A stretch of DNA of 64,000 bases from Deltaproteobacteria bacterium (lineage in GTDB: Bacteria > Myxococcota_A > Polyangia > Polyangiales > Ga0077539): contig JADJAE010000024.1 in the NCBI GenBank assembly GCA_016704445.1, forward strand, positions 1 to 64,000, written 5' to 3'. Positions 1 through 7,998 of this stretch are shown here, in pieces. The translations under genes were made by a program, and so were the position numbers. The notes beneath the pieces were generated by a model that was not told where the DNA came from, searched no databases, and worked only from the letters and a program-made list of their open reading frames with translations. Positions within the stretch are counted from its first letter, which is position 1, and each line of letters starts with the position of its first letter.

Positions 1-1
1 G

Positions 2-619
2 GAGTGCTTCCACGGCCGCGCCCTCGCGCGCATCCAGGAGGTCTGCGGGCACGAGCCGTCGCGGCGCTCCATCGACGAGTTCGCCCGGCCCCGCAAGAGC
101 ACCGAGGTGCTCCAGGACTTCGGCGGACGCCTCCTCTCCTTCCTGTCGAAGGACTTCCTCGCGACGCACATGACCTGGGGCGCCATCAACGAGCTCACGG
201 CCATCCACGCGTACAGCCGGCTCGCGGAGCTGACGGCCAACCCCATCGTCGACCAGGTGATGCGGCGCATCGTGAAGGACGAGCGGCGGCACTTCGCGTT
301 CTACTACCAGCAGGGCAAGCGCCGGCTGCAGCACTCGGTGCTGGCGCAGCGCATGGCGTCGCTCTCGCTCAAGGCCCTGTGGGAGCCCGTCGGCGGCTCC
401 ATGGCGCCCACCGAGGACCGCGACTTCGTAGGGGCCTACCTCTTCGGAGACGAGTCCGGCCGGGCGCGCCTCGCGGAGGTCGACTCGACCATCGCGAAGC
501 TCCCTGGCATGGAGTGGTTCAACCTGGTGTCGAAGCACACCAACGAGGGAACCCGCCGCTGCCTCGCCGCCGGGACGCCGATGCACCGCCCCGAGCGCAC
601 CGCCGGCACGGGGGACTGA
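2..619 (+). CDS. Ferritin-like di-iron protein (acyl-ACP desaturase-like), 5' partial
   Basis: The frame is already open at the left edge, so the N-terminus lies outside the window; the stop is TGA at 617-619. The visible part is mostly helical and carries two carboxylate/histidine segments typical of ferritin-like di-iron enzymes. One is NELTAIHAY (around 190-215) and the other is the stronger DERRHFAFYY (around 279-308), the E-x-x-H helix of type 2 fatty-acid desaturases and AurF-like oxygenases. The family uses a di-iron centre to activate O2 for desaturation or N-oxidation. The substrate cannot be read from this fragment. It converges on the Cys-rich gene at 704, with hairpins between them. 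Family call is fairly sure, the specific reaction is not. Confidence 0.75.
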   Translation, partial: ECFHGRALARIQEVCGHEPSRRSIDEFARPRKSTEVLQDFGGRLLSFLSKDFLATHMTWGAINELTAIHAYSRLAELTANPIVDQVMRRIVKDERRHFAFYYQQGKRRLQHSVLAQRMASLSLKALWEPVGGSMAPTEDRDFVGAYLFGDESGRARLAEVDSTIAKLPGMEWFNLVSKHTNEGTRRCLAAGTPMHRPERTAGTGD

Positions 620-639
620 TACTGACTCGCTGTCAGTAT
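619..639. promoter_or_regulatory. Perfect 8-bp dyad, possible TetR-type operator or hairpin
   Basis: ATACTGAC and GTCAGTAT flank TCGCT, a perfect 8-bp inverted repeat with a 5-nt centre. It starts on the last base of the ferritin-like gene's stop codon. ACTGAC/GTCAGT dyads resemble operators of TetR-family repressors, but here it sits downstream of a gene. It could instead be the first of two terminator hairpins. No regulator gene is adjacent in the window. Confidence 0.35.
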
Positions 640-651
640 TGCCACTGAGCG

Positions 652-685
652 ATCGAGCGGTTGTTCAATGAACAAGCCGCTCGAT
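652..685. terminator. Bidirectional stem-loop between convergent genes
   Basis: A 15-bp stem with one bulged G: ATCGAGCGGTTGTTC pairs with the segment 670-685 around an A-A-T loop. It lies between the stop of the ferritin-like gene (619) and the stop of the minus-strand Cys-rich gene (704), where a shared terminator is expected. A clear U-tract is lacking on either side, so the mechanism is uncertain. Confidence 0.55.
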
Positions 686-703
686 TGATTACTACTCAGG
701 CCC

Positions 704-1480
704 TTACTCCGGGACGCAGAGCTGCCCGCCCAGCGAGTCGCACCGCAGCCCGGCGTTGCAGACCACCCCCCGCAGGCAGCGGCTGCCGAGCGTCCCGTCG
801 GGCCGGCAGCGGGTGACGCCGCCGATCGACACGCAGCTCACGTCGCGCGCGCAGGTGGTGCGGTTGCTCGTCGGGACGCACGGGGCGTCCACCTCGAGCA
901 CGGTCGAGCACACGGTGAACTCCGGGTGGCAGCGCAGCGCCCCGTCGCACTGCGGCGACCTCTCCCGGCAGAGCGCGAGGTAGGCGCCGTCGGGCTGGCA
1001 GACGCCCTCCGCGCCGCGATCGGCGACGGCGCAGCTCAGGCCGCGCGCGCACCGGGCTGAGCCGGCCGCCACGACGTTGCATGTCTCGCCCCGCGCCACC
1101 GGCCGAAGACACGTGACCCCGGTGCGGGCCACCGGAAGCTGGCAGTCGAGCCCCGGGTCGCACGAGGAGTCCACGCGGCACGGTGCGCCCGTCGAGCCGA
1201 GGGGCTGGCAGACGCCGGCGCCCACCGCGCCGACGCACGCCGCCTCGCCCTCGCAGTAGCTGATCCCGCTGCTCGCCGGGTCGCAGGCCCCGCCGAGCGG
1301 GATCGGCCGCCCGCAGCGGCTGCGGTTGTTGCCGACGTTGTCGCACTGCAGGCCCGGGGCGCAGGACTCGACCGAGGCCGTGTCCTGGCGGCAGTACCCG
1401 CCGGGCTCGCCGAAGGCGACGCAGCGGAGCGCGCCGTCGATCTCGACGCAACCCTCGTTGAGGACCCCACCGGGCGACGG
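704..1480 (-). CDS. Cysteine-rich secreted-type protein, start unresolved
   Basis: The frame encodes many short Cys-rich modules (for example CDPGLDCQLP, GETCNVVAAGSARC, CARGLSCAV) of the kind repeated in myxobacterial surface and lipoproteins. The first canonical start in frame is GTG at 1225, but the same frame continues upstream with clear Cys-rich coding (NEGCVEIDGALRC near 1440-1470) and no stop as far as about 1560. No signal peptide or ATG is found there, and the divergent katG starts at 1600. Either a frame break hides the true N-terminus or the 5' end has been lost. The function is unknown. Such proteins are usually exported and disulfide-stabilised. Confidence 0.55.
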   Translation of the reverse strand, partial: PSPGGVLNEGCVEIDGALRCVAFGEPGGYCRQDTASVESCAPGLQCDNVGNNRSRCGRPIPLGGACDPASSGISYCEGEAACVGAVGAGVCQPLGSTGAPCRVDSSCDPGLDCQLPVARTGVTCLRPVARGETCNVVAAGSARCARGLSCAVADRGAEGVCQPDGAYLALCRERSPQCDGALRCHPEFTVCSTVLEVDAPCVPTSNRTTCARDVSCVSIGGVTRCRPDGTLGSRCLRGVVCNAGLRCDSLGGQLCVPE

Positions 1481-1599
1481 TACACCCCGCAGCGGACGGG
1501 GCGTTCGCTGGAGGGTGCTCTTCGGGCATCGACGGGCGGCGGCGACCGGTCCTACGTTTCCGGCGGAATCGAACGCCCACCTTGAGAGAAGAGGTTCAC

Positions 1600-3822
1600 G
1601 TGCCCGACAAGCAAGACACCCAGAGCGTCAGCGAGACAGAGAACCCCGTGATTCCCGCGCCGACCCCGAAGAAGGGCAGGCCGCGCTCGAACAAGGACTG
1701 GTGGCCCAACCAGCTCGACCTCTCGGTGCTGCACCACCACTCTCGCCTGTCGAACCCGATGGAGGACGACTTCACCTACGCCGCGCAGTTCGCGGCGCTC
1801 GACGTCGAGGCCCTCCGGCGAGACCTCATCGCGGTGATGACCACCTCGCAGGACTGGTGGCCCGCGGACTACGGCCACTACGGCCCCTTCTTCATCCGCC
1901 TTTCCTGGCACTCAGCGGGCACCTACCGCACCGCCGACGGGCGAGGCGGCGGCGGCGAAGGGCAGCAGCGCTTCGCGCCCCTCAACAGCTGGCCCGACAA
2001 CGCCAACCTCGACAAGGCGCGCCGGCTGCTGTGGCCGCTCAAGAAGAAGTACGGCCAGAAGATCTCGTGGGCCGACCTGATGGTGCTCGCCGGCGACGTG
2101 GCCATGCAGTCGATGGGCTTCAAGACCTTCGGCTTCGGCTTCGGACGCCCCGACGTCTGGGAGCCCGAGGACCTCTTCTGGGGCCCCGAGGACACCTGGC
2201 TCGGGGACGAGCGCTACAGCGGCGATCGACAGCTCGCCAGGCCCCTGGGCGCCGTGCAGATGGGCCTGATCTACGTGAACCCCGAGGGCCCCGGCGGCGA
2301 GCCCGACCCGCTGGCCGCCGCGCGCGACATCCGAGAGACCTTCGCCCGCATGGCCATGAACGACGAGGAGACGGTGGCGCTCATCGTCGGCGGCCACTCC
2401 TTCGGCAAGGCGCACGGCGCCGCGCACGCCGAGGGCAACGTGGGCCCCGAGCCGGAGGGCGCCGCCCTCGAGGAGCAGGGCCTCGGCTGGAAGAACAAGC
2501 ACGGCACCGGCAAGGGGCCGCACACCATCACCAGCGGCCTCGAGGGCGCGTGGACCAACAACCCGACGCGGTGGGACAACGGCTTCCTCGAGAACCTCTT
2601 CAAGTACGACTGGGAGCTCACCCAGAGCCCCGCCGGGGCGAAGCAGTGGAGGCCGAAGAACCCCGAGGCCCAGGGCACCGTGCCGGACGCGCACGACCCC
2701 TCGAAGCGCCACGCGCCGATGATGCTCACCACCGACCTCGCGCTGAAGGTCGACCCGATCTACGCCCCGATCGCGAAGCGCTTCCACGAGCACCCCGACC
2801 AGCTCGCCGACGCCTTCGGACGCGCGTGGTTCAAGCTGCTCCACCGCGACATGGGCCCGCGCGCCCGGTACCTCGGGCCCTGGATCCCGGCGCCGCAACT
2901 CTGGCAGGACCCGGTGCCCGCCGTGGATCATGAGCTCATCGACGGGCCGGACGTCGCCGCGCTCAAGCGCATGATCATGGACGCGGGCGTGTCGATCGCC
3001 GACCTCGTCTCGACGGCCTGGAACGCCGCGGCCAGCTTCCGCGGCACCGACAAGCGCGGCGGGGCCAACGGCGCGCGCATCCGCCTCGCGCCGCAGAAGG
3101 ACTGGGTGTCCAACGAGCCGGCACGTTTGGCGAAGGTGCTCTCGGCCCTGGAGAAGGTGCAGAAGGACTTCGGCAAGAAGGTCTCGCTGGCCGACCTGAT
3201 CGTGCTCGGCGGCTGCGCGGCCGTCGAGGAGGCCGCGAAGAAGGCCGGCCACGCGGTCACGGTGCCCTTCGCGCCGGGCCGCACCGACGCCTCGCAGGAG
3301 CAGACCGACGTGGAGGCCTTCGAGGTGCTCGAGCCCGCCGGCGACGGGTTCCGCAACTACGTCGGCGAGGGCGATCCCCTCACGCCGGAGACGCGGCTGC
3401 TCGACCGGGCCAACCTGCTCTCGCTGACGGCCCCGGAGATGACCGTGCTGGTGGGCGGGATGCGCGCCCTCGACGCCAACCACGGGCGGTCGAAGCACGG
3501 CGTGTTCACCGACAGGCCCGGCACGCTCACCAACGATTTCTTCGTGAACCTGCTCGACGTGGGCACCGCGTGGAGGCCCTCCGCGTCGGCGAAGGGCGTC
3601 TACGAGGGCAGCGACCGCGCCACCGGATCGGCGCGCTGGACGGCCACCGCGGCCGACCTGGTCTTCGGCGCGCACTCGCAGCTCCGGGCCCTGGCCGAGG
3701 TGTACGCAAGCGACGACGCGCGGGAGAAGTTCGTGCGCGACTTCGTGGCGGCCTGGAACAAGGTCATGAACCTCGACCGCTACGACCTGCTCGCCGAGGC
3801 CCGCGTCGACGCCCGCCGGTAG
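1600..3822 (+). CDS. katG: Catalase-peroxidase
   Basis: A bifunctional heme enzyme of about 740 residues (family length 720-750) that removes H2O2. The distal pocket is RLSWHSAGTYR near residue 100 (Arg, Trp, His) and the proximal heme His lies in GGHSFGKAHGA near 265. The Tyr of LIYVNPEGP and the Met of FARMAMND are in place to form the Met-Tyr-Trp crosslink needed for catalase activity. The second, heme-less C-terminal domain is complete. I chose GTG 1600 over the upstream TTG 1582 because AGAGAAGAGG at 1585-1594 is a good ribosome-binding site for it. No oxidative-stress regulator is adjacent. Confidence 0.97.
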   Translation: MPDKQDTQSVSETENPVIPAPTPKKGRPRSNKDWWPNQLDLSVLHHHSRLSNPMEDDFTYAAQFAALDVEALRRDLIAVMTTSQDWWPADYGHYGPFFIRLSWHSAGTYRTADGRGGGGEGQQRFAPLNSWPDNANLDKARRLLWPLKKKYGQKISWADLMVLAGDVAMQSMGFKTFGFGFGRPDVWEPEDLFWGPEDTWLGDERYSGDRQLARPLGAVQMGLIYVNPEGPGGEPDPLAAARDIRETFARMAMNDEETVALIVGGHSFGKAHGAAHAEGNVGPEPEGAALEEQGLGWKNKHGTGKGPHTITSGLEGAWTNNPTRWDNGFLENLFKYDWELTQSPAGAKQWRPKNPEAQGTVPDAHDPSKRHAPMMLTTDLALKVDPIYAPIAKRFHEHPDQLADAFGRAWFKLLHRDMGPRARYLGPWIPAPQLWQDPVPAVDHELIDGPDVAALKRMIMDAGVSIADLVSTAWNAAASFRGTDKRGGANGARIRLAPQKDWVSNEPARLAKVLSALEKVQKDFGKKVSLADLIVLGGCAAVEEAAKKAGHAVTVPFAPGRTDASQEQTDVEAFEVLEPAGDGFRNYVGEGDPLTPETRLLDRANLLSLTAPEMTVLVGGMRALDANHGRSKHGVFTDRPGTLTNDFFVNLLDVGTAWRPSASAKGVYEGSDRATGSARWTATAADLVFGAHSQLRALAEVYASDDAREKFVRDFVAAWNKVMNLDRYDLLAEARVDARR

Positions 3823-3858
3823 GTCACCCGCACTCCCAGCGCGTACGACCGACCGTGG

Positions 3859-4459
3859 CTACACCGACCACAGCGCGGCGAGGTCGAGCTCCACCGCGTC
3901 GAAGGGCTCCGCGCGCACCACGACGTCTCCGGCGAAGGTCGCCGTCAGCAGCCATCCCAGGTCGTGGCGGCGGAGCACCTCGACGGTCTGCAGCACCGGC
4001 GACACCAGCCACACGTGTCCGACCCCCTCGCGGCGGTAGATGTCCAGCTTGCGGCCACGGTCGACCTGCTCCGTCGAGGGCGAGAGCACCTCGCAACACC
4101 AGTCCGGCGCGAGGGTCGCCGCAGCGTCGTCCATGAACCCTTCGGGCACCCGCTCGCGTCGCCACCCGCCGAGGTCGGGGATGACGACGTCGGGACGGGC
4201 CCCGAGGTGCAACTCCGGCTCGTCGAGGAGGATCCAGCCGCCCGGGTCGCCCGCCCTCGGGTCATCGAAGCCGGCGAGGCGGTTGCCCAATCGGGACGCG
4301 GACCGGGCGTGCCGCAGTCGTGGTCGCGGCATGAGGGACAGCTGCCCGTCGATGATCTCCGCGACCACCGTGCTCGGGGGCGTTGCGGTAGCCCTCCACC
4401 ACTGTGGGGTCGAGGTTGGGAAACTGCGGGTCGAGGGTGCGCGCGGCGTCGCCAGACAT
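3859..4459 (-). pseudogene. Uma2-family PD-(D/E)XK-like protein, frame-broken
   Basis: Residues 1-30 (start ATG at 4457-4459) read ...VVEGYRNAPEH and end at 4370. One extra base at 4369 then shifts the frame, and the protein continues as VVAEIIDGQLSLMPRPRLRH down to 3859. Joined, this is a normal Uma2 (DUF820) protein of about 200 residues with the family's GEIIDG-like motif, a PDVVIPD strand, the acidic segment EVLSPST and a K-x-x-x-Y helix (KLDIYRREG). The family has a restriction-endonuclease fold but its role is unknown; it is common in multicopy in such genomes. The intact downstream part suggests a recent mutation or a sequencing error. Confidence 0.8.
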
Positions 4460-4527
4460 GCCCCGCAGGTTAGCCCACCCGGCGCGATGCCGGGGAGCCC
4501 GCGGCGGCACGCCCGTTGACGCGCGTC

Positions 4528-5451
4528 TCAGCGCTGCGGCTTGCGCCCTGAAATACAGTACCCCAGCGCCCCGCCGCCGGAGCGGTACCTCCCCGCGCGG
4601 ATGGCCGTCACGGTGCGGTCGAGCCTCCCGAGCGCCTTCGCCCAGTGCCCGGTGAAGTCCTCCTCGGAGCCTCCGCCCGCGAGGTAGTAGCGCCTCGTCT
4701 CGTCGTGGCTCCACATCCCGAAGGCGCGCTCGCTGAAGTCGATGAGCTCCTCCACCTCCGCGCGCTGCGACGGCGTCGCGTAGGGCGGCGTCACCGGGTT
4801 CGCCCGGTCGTTGAGATACACCTGGAGGTCGACCAGGCCGTGCTCGACGAAGCGCGCCGGGAGCAGCTGCCCGACGGAGTTGTCGCCCTCCCCAAGCGCC
4901 GCCTTGCCCCGCTCGCACACCAGCTGGAGCGTCACCATCGACAGCACCTCGGACACCGGCGCCGCCATGGAGTCCTCGTCGAGGCTCAGCGACCCGGCCA
5001 GGTTGTTCGGCTCGCAGGCCACCACGATGCCTCCCGGGCGCGTCACCCGGATCATCTCCGCCAGCGCCGCGTCGGCGTCCGGCACGTGGATCAGCACCGT
5101 CTGGCAGGTCACCAGGTCGAAGGAGTCGTCCGCGAAGGGGAGGGCCTCCGCCGCGCCCTGCACATAACGGAAGCGCCCGGCGAGCCCGCGAGCCTCCGCG
5201 CGCTCGGCGGCCTTCTCCACCCACACCGACTCGCGGTCGACCCCGGTCACCCTCGCGTCCGCCGGGAGCTGCTCGGCGAGGAGCACCCCCCAGTGGCCGA
5301 CGCCGCAGCCCACGTCGAGCGCGTCGCGCACCCCGGCGAGACCCCAGCGCTGCGAGAGGAGCTGGAGGTAGTCGCGGTTCCACCAGTGGTCTCGGGTGTC
5401 GCCGAAGTAGTCCGCCGAGTGCCCTCTCTCTCCCTTGAACTCGTTGCCCAT
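4528..5451 (-). CDS. Class I SAM-dependent methyltransferase
   Basis: A protein of 307 residues with the SAM-binding motif LDVGCGVGHWG at about 45-55, an acidic motif II (VTGVDRES), motif ADDSFDLVTCQTVLIHV near 110-125 and the following RVTRPGGIVVACEPN segment. Together these are the standard Rossmann-type methyltransferase core with a long C-terminal cap. It lacks a signal peptide and is presumably cytoplasmic. The substrate cannot be deduced; small-molecule or ubiquinone-type methylation are possible. It stands alone, divergent from the hydrolase operon at 5636. Confidence 0.88.
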   Translation of the reverse strand: MGNEFKGERGHSADYFGDTRDHWWNRDYLQLLSQRWGLAGVRDALDVGCGVGHWGVLLAEQLPADARVTGVDRESVWVEKAAERAEARGLAGRFRYVQGAAEALPFADDSFDLVTCQTVLIHVPDADAALAEMIRVTRPGGIVVACEPNNLAGSLSLDEDSMAAPVSEVLSMVTLQLVCERGKAALGEGDNSVGQLLPARFVEHGLVDLQVYLNDRANPVTPPYATPSQRAEVEELIDFSERAFGMWSHDETRRYYLAGGGSEEDFTGHWAKALGRLDRTVTAIRAGRYRSGGGALGYCISGRKPQR

Positions 5452-5527
5452 CCGTCACCCTCCGCTGCGCTCGACCCCGGCGCATGGAAGAGGGCGCGGC
5501 GAGGGTCTGTCAAGCCAGCGCCGTGTC

Positions 5528-5545
5528 GTTGTGCACTGCAACAAC
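5528..5545. promoter_or_regulatory. GTTG...CAAC dyad, candidate operator 1
   Basis: GTTGTGCACTGCAACAAC is an imperfect dyad around TGCA in the divergent region between the methyltransferase and the hydrolase operon. TGCA-centred dyads of this sort are known binding sites of PHA-metabolism regulators such as PhaR. The downstream operon contains a 3-hydroxybutyrate-dehydrogenase-like gene, which makes that reading attractive but unproven. Confidence 0.4.
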
Positions 5546-5595
5546 CACCGGTTGACCGACGGCCGCCACTGCGGCTACGAGTAGGCGCGCCGCTC

Positions 5596-5614
5596 GTGTT
5601 GCGCCGCACAACAC
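5596..5614. promoter_or_regulatory. GTGTTG...CAACAC palindrome, candidate operator 2
   Basis: A near-perfect 19-bp palindrome with GTGTTG and CAACAC outer arms ends directly before an ATG at 5615. It shares the GTTG/CAAC half-sites with the dyad at 5528. Its position just upstream of the hydrolase start fits repression of the operon. Confidence 0.4.
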
Positions 5615-5635
5615 ATGAAGCCCGGTGAACCCCCG

Positions 5636-6472
5636 ATGACGACCCCTGCCCGCGCCATCGAGCTCGACCTGAGCTCCGGGCGCATCCGAGCGCACCGCTT
5701 CGGCCCCGACGACGGCAAGCTCACCCTCTGCGTCCACGGCCTCTCGGCCAACTCTCGCAGCTACGACTACCTCGGCCCCGAGCTCGCGGCGCACGGCCGC
5801 TCGGTGGTCGCCATCGACCTGCGCGGCCGCGGCTGGAGCGCCATCACCGGCCTCGGCACCTACGGCTGGAGCAACCACGCCCGCGACGTCCTCGCCGTAG
5901 CCACCGCCCTCGGGGCCGAGCGCTTCGAGTACGTCGGCCACTCCATGGGCGCATTCATCGGCCTCGAGCTCGCTCGCCAGGCGCCCTCCCGCGTCGAGCG
6001 CTCCGTGCTCATCGACGCCATCGGCATGCCGGAGCCCGCGTCGCTGATCCCCATCGTCGCGGCGGTGCAGCGGCTGGGCTCGGTGCACGCCGACGCCGAC
6101 ACCTACGTGCGCGCCGTCCGCAACCTCGGGATCATCACCCCCTGGGGTCCGGTCTGGGAGAACCACTACCGCTACGACCTCGTCCCCACGACCGGCGGGG
6201 TGCGGCCGCGCACCGACCGCGGGGCCGTGTACGAGGACATGTCCTACGCCGCCACGCAGGTGCCCCGCGCCTTCTGGCCCGACGTCACGATGCCGACGCT
6301 GCTGGTGCGCGCGGGCATCCCCCTGGGCGCCGGGTACATCGTCAGCGCGGGCGACCGCGAAGACTATCTGCGGAGGGTGCCTCGCTCGCAGGCCGTCGAC
6401 ATCGACGCCAACCACTATGGGGTGATGACCCACCCCGCCACCGCCGCCGCCATCCGGAGCTTCCTGCCATGA
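5636..6472 (+). CDS. Alpha/beta hydrolase
   Basis: A soluble hydrolase of about 278 residues. The oxyanion-hole motif HGLSANSRSY, the nucleophile elbow GHSMGAF (catalytic Ser) and a late His in NHYGVMTHP complete the alpha/beta-hydrolase triad. ATG 5636 is preferred to ATG 5615 because GGTGA at 5625-5629 is a workable ribosome-binding site, and 5615 abuts a palindrome. The stop overlaps the ATG of the next gene (ATGA), so the two are translationally coupled. Pairing with a 3-hydroxybutyrate-dehydrogenase-like enzyme suggests an ester or hydroxyacid-oligomer substrate, but that is inference. Confidence 0.85.
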   Translation: MTTPARAIELDLSSGRIRAHRFGPDDGKLTLCVHGLSANSRSYDYLGPELAAHGRSVVAIDLRGRGWSAITGLGTYGWSNHARDVLAVATALGAERFEYVGHSMGAFIGLELARQAPSRVERSVLIDAIGMPEPASLIPIVAAVQRLGSVHADADTYVRAVRNLGIITPWGPVWENHYRYDLVPTTGGVRPRTDRGAVYEDMSYAATQVPRAFWPDVTMPTLLVRAGIPLGAGYIVSAGDREDYLRRVPRSQAVDIDANHYGVMTHPATAAAIRSFLP

Positions 6473-7266
6473 CCCACCCCTTTCTCACCGGTCGCACCGC
6501 CCTCGTCACCGGCGCCGCCTCGGGCATCGGCCTCGCCATCGCGAAGGAGCTCGCCGCCGAGGGCGCGAGCGTGATCCTCAGCGACGTGTCGGCGCCGGCG
6601 CTGGAGGACATCCGGGCGACGATCCCCGGGGCGAGGGCGGTGGCGGCGGACCTCTCGAAGCGCGACGAGGTGAAGCGCCTGGCGCGAGAGGCGGGCTCCG
6701 TCGACCTGCTGGTGAACAACGCCGGGCTCCAGTCGGTGAGCCCCATCGAGGACTTCGACGAGGCGAAGTGGGACCTGCTGGTGGCCGTGATGCTCACGGC
6801 GCCCTTCCTGCTCATCAAGGCGATGCTCCCGGGGATGTACGAGCGCGACTGGGGCCGGGTGCTCAACGTGGGCTCGGTGCACAGCCTCGTCGCGTCGCCC
6901 TTCAAGTCGGCCTATGTGTCGGCCAAGCACGGGCTCGTGGGGCTCACCAAGACCGCCGCCCTCGAGGCCGCCGCGCGCTCCCGCAACGTCACCGTCAACG
7001 CGCTCTGCCCGTCGTATGTGCGCACCCCGCTGGTGGAGAAGCAGATCGCCGATCAGGCCAGGGTGCACGGGGTGCCGGAGTCCGAGGTGCTCTCCCGCAT
7101 CCTGCTGACGCAGAACGCCCAGAAGCGACTGATCGAGCCCTCGGAGGTGGGGAAGTACGCGGCCTTCCTCTGCCGAGACGAGGCGTGGTCGGTCACGGGC
7201 ACCGCCATCACCATGGACGCTAAGCTGGCTCGCCCACTGAGCGCGAGGGCCCTCCGCGCGGGGTGA
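6469..7266 (+). CDS. SDR oxidoreductase, 3-hydroxybutyrate dehydrogenase-like
   Basis: A classical short-chain dehydrogenase of 265 residues. The cofactor motif is TGAASGIG near residue 15, followed by NNAG near 84, a catalytic Ser in NVGSVHS, and the Y-x-x-x-K pair in SAYVSAKHG. The segment CPSYVRTPLVEKQI resembles D-3-hydroxybutyrate dehydrogenases, which interconvert 3-hydroxybutyrate and acetoacetate with NAD in PHB or ketone-body use. It overlaps the hydrolase stop and lies 14 bp upstream of the next gene's preferred start, forming a three-gene operon. The SDR family is certain; the substrate is probable. Confidence 0.88.
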   Translation: MTHPFLTGRTALVTGAASGIGLAIAKELAAEGASVILSDVSAPALEDIRATIPGARAVAADLSKRDEVKRLAREAGSVDLLVNNAGLQSVSPIEDFDEAKWDLLVAVMLTAPFLLIKAMLPGMYERDWGRVLNVGSVHSLVASPFKSAYVSAKHGLVGLTKTAALEAAARSRNVTVNALCPSYVRTPLVEKQIADQARVHGVPESEVLSRILLTQNAQKRLIEPSEVGKYAAFLCRDEAWSVTGTAITMDAKLARPLSARALRAG

Positions 7267-7280
7267 TACCCTCTGCGCGT

Positions 7281-7952
7281 ATGGAGCCGATTCGCGTGGT
7301 TCATTCCTCCGACGTCCTCTGCGTCTGGGCCTACGTGGGCCAGGTGCGGATGGACCGTCTCGCCCATGAGTTTCCCAGCGAGGTGGCGGTCGAGTACCGC
7401 TACGTGTCCGTCTTCGGCAACGCCCGGGAGAAGCTCGAGGAGCGCTGGCGCGACAAGGGCGGCCTCGCCGCCTACGCGGAGCACGTGGGCTCGGTCGTCG
7501 CGAAGTTCGACCATGTGCGCTTGAGCCCGGAGGCGTGGACCCGCGTGGCGCCGACCTCGTCGATGCCCGCGCACCTCCTGCTCTGCGCGGTGCGGCTGCT
7601 GGAGCGAGCGGGCCTCGCCGCCGCGGGCGCCCAGACGGCGACGGCCTGGCAGGTGCGCGAGGCCTTCTTCCGCGACGGTCGCGACGTCTCCGATATGGAG
7701 GTGCTCAGGGAGCTCGCCAGGGAGGCCGGGCTGGACGTGGGCGCGCTCGACGCCCACCTCGCCTCGGGCCGGGCGCACGCCGAGCTGGCCCGCGACCTCG
7801 ACCTGGCGCGCGAGCAGGACATCCGAGTCAGCCCGACGCTGACCCTCAACGACGGGCGACAGCGGCTGAGCGGCAACGTCGGCTACCGCACCATCGCCGC
7901 CAACGTGCGGGAGATCCTGGAGAAGCCGGTGGAGGAAGCGTCCTGGTGCTGA
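7281..7952 (+). CDS. DsbA-family / hydroxychromene-carboxylate-isomerase-like protein
   Basis: About 223 residues with the kappa-GST/DsbA-like fold: an N-terminal strand followed by SDVLCVWAYVG, a helical insert with paired helices, then the cis-Pro-type segment IRVSPTLTLNDG. The second Cys of a CxxC site is missing (C-V-W-A), so a dithiol oxidoreductase role is unlikely. A glutathione-dependent isomerase or FrnE-like role fits better. ATG 7281 is used rather than the GTG at 7263. It is the last gene of the hydrolase-SDR operon. Confidence 0.8.
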   Translation: MEPIRVVHSSDVLCVWAYVGQVRMDRLAHEFPSEVAVEYRYVSVFGNAREKLEERWRDKGGLAAYAEHVGSVVAKFDHVRLSPEAWTRVAPTSSMPAHLLLCAVRLLERAGLAAAGAQTATAWQVREAFFRDGRDVSDMEVLRELAREAGLDVGALDAHLASGRAHAELARDLDLAREQDIRVSPTLTLNDGRQRLSGNVGYRTIAANVREILEKPVEEASWC

Positions 7953-7998
7953 TCGGGAGGGCCGCGCGGGATTTAGGAGCGTAGGGAGCGCCCTGCGG

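Noticed and set aside
696..1580. 294-residue Arg-rich frame overlapping the Cys-rich gene
   Set aside because: Composition is that of a GC-rich shadow; the Cys-rich frame shows repeated protein modules.
1912..3675. Antisense frame of 587 residues opposite katG
   Set aside because: High-GC antisense shadow rich in Gly, Ala, Val and His; katG is fully conserved on the other strand.
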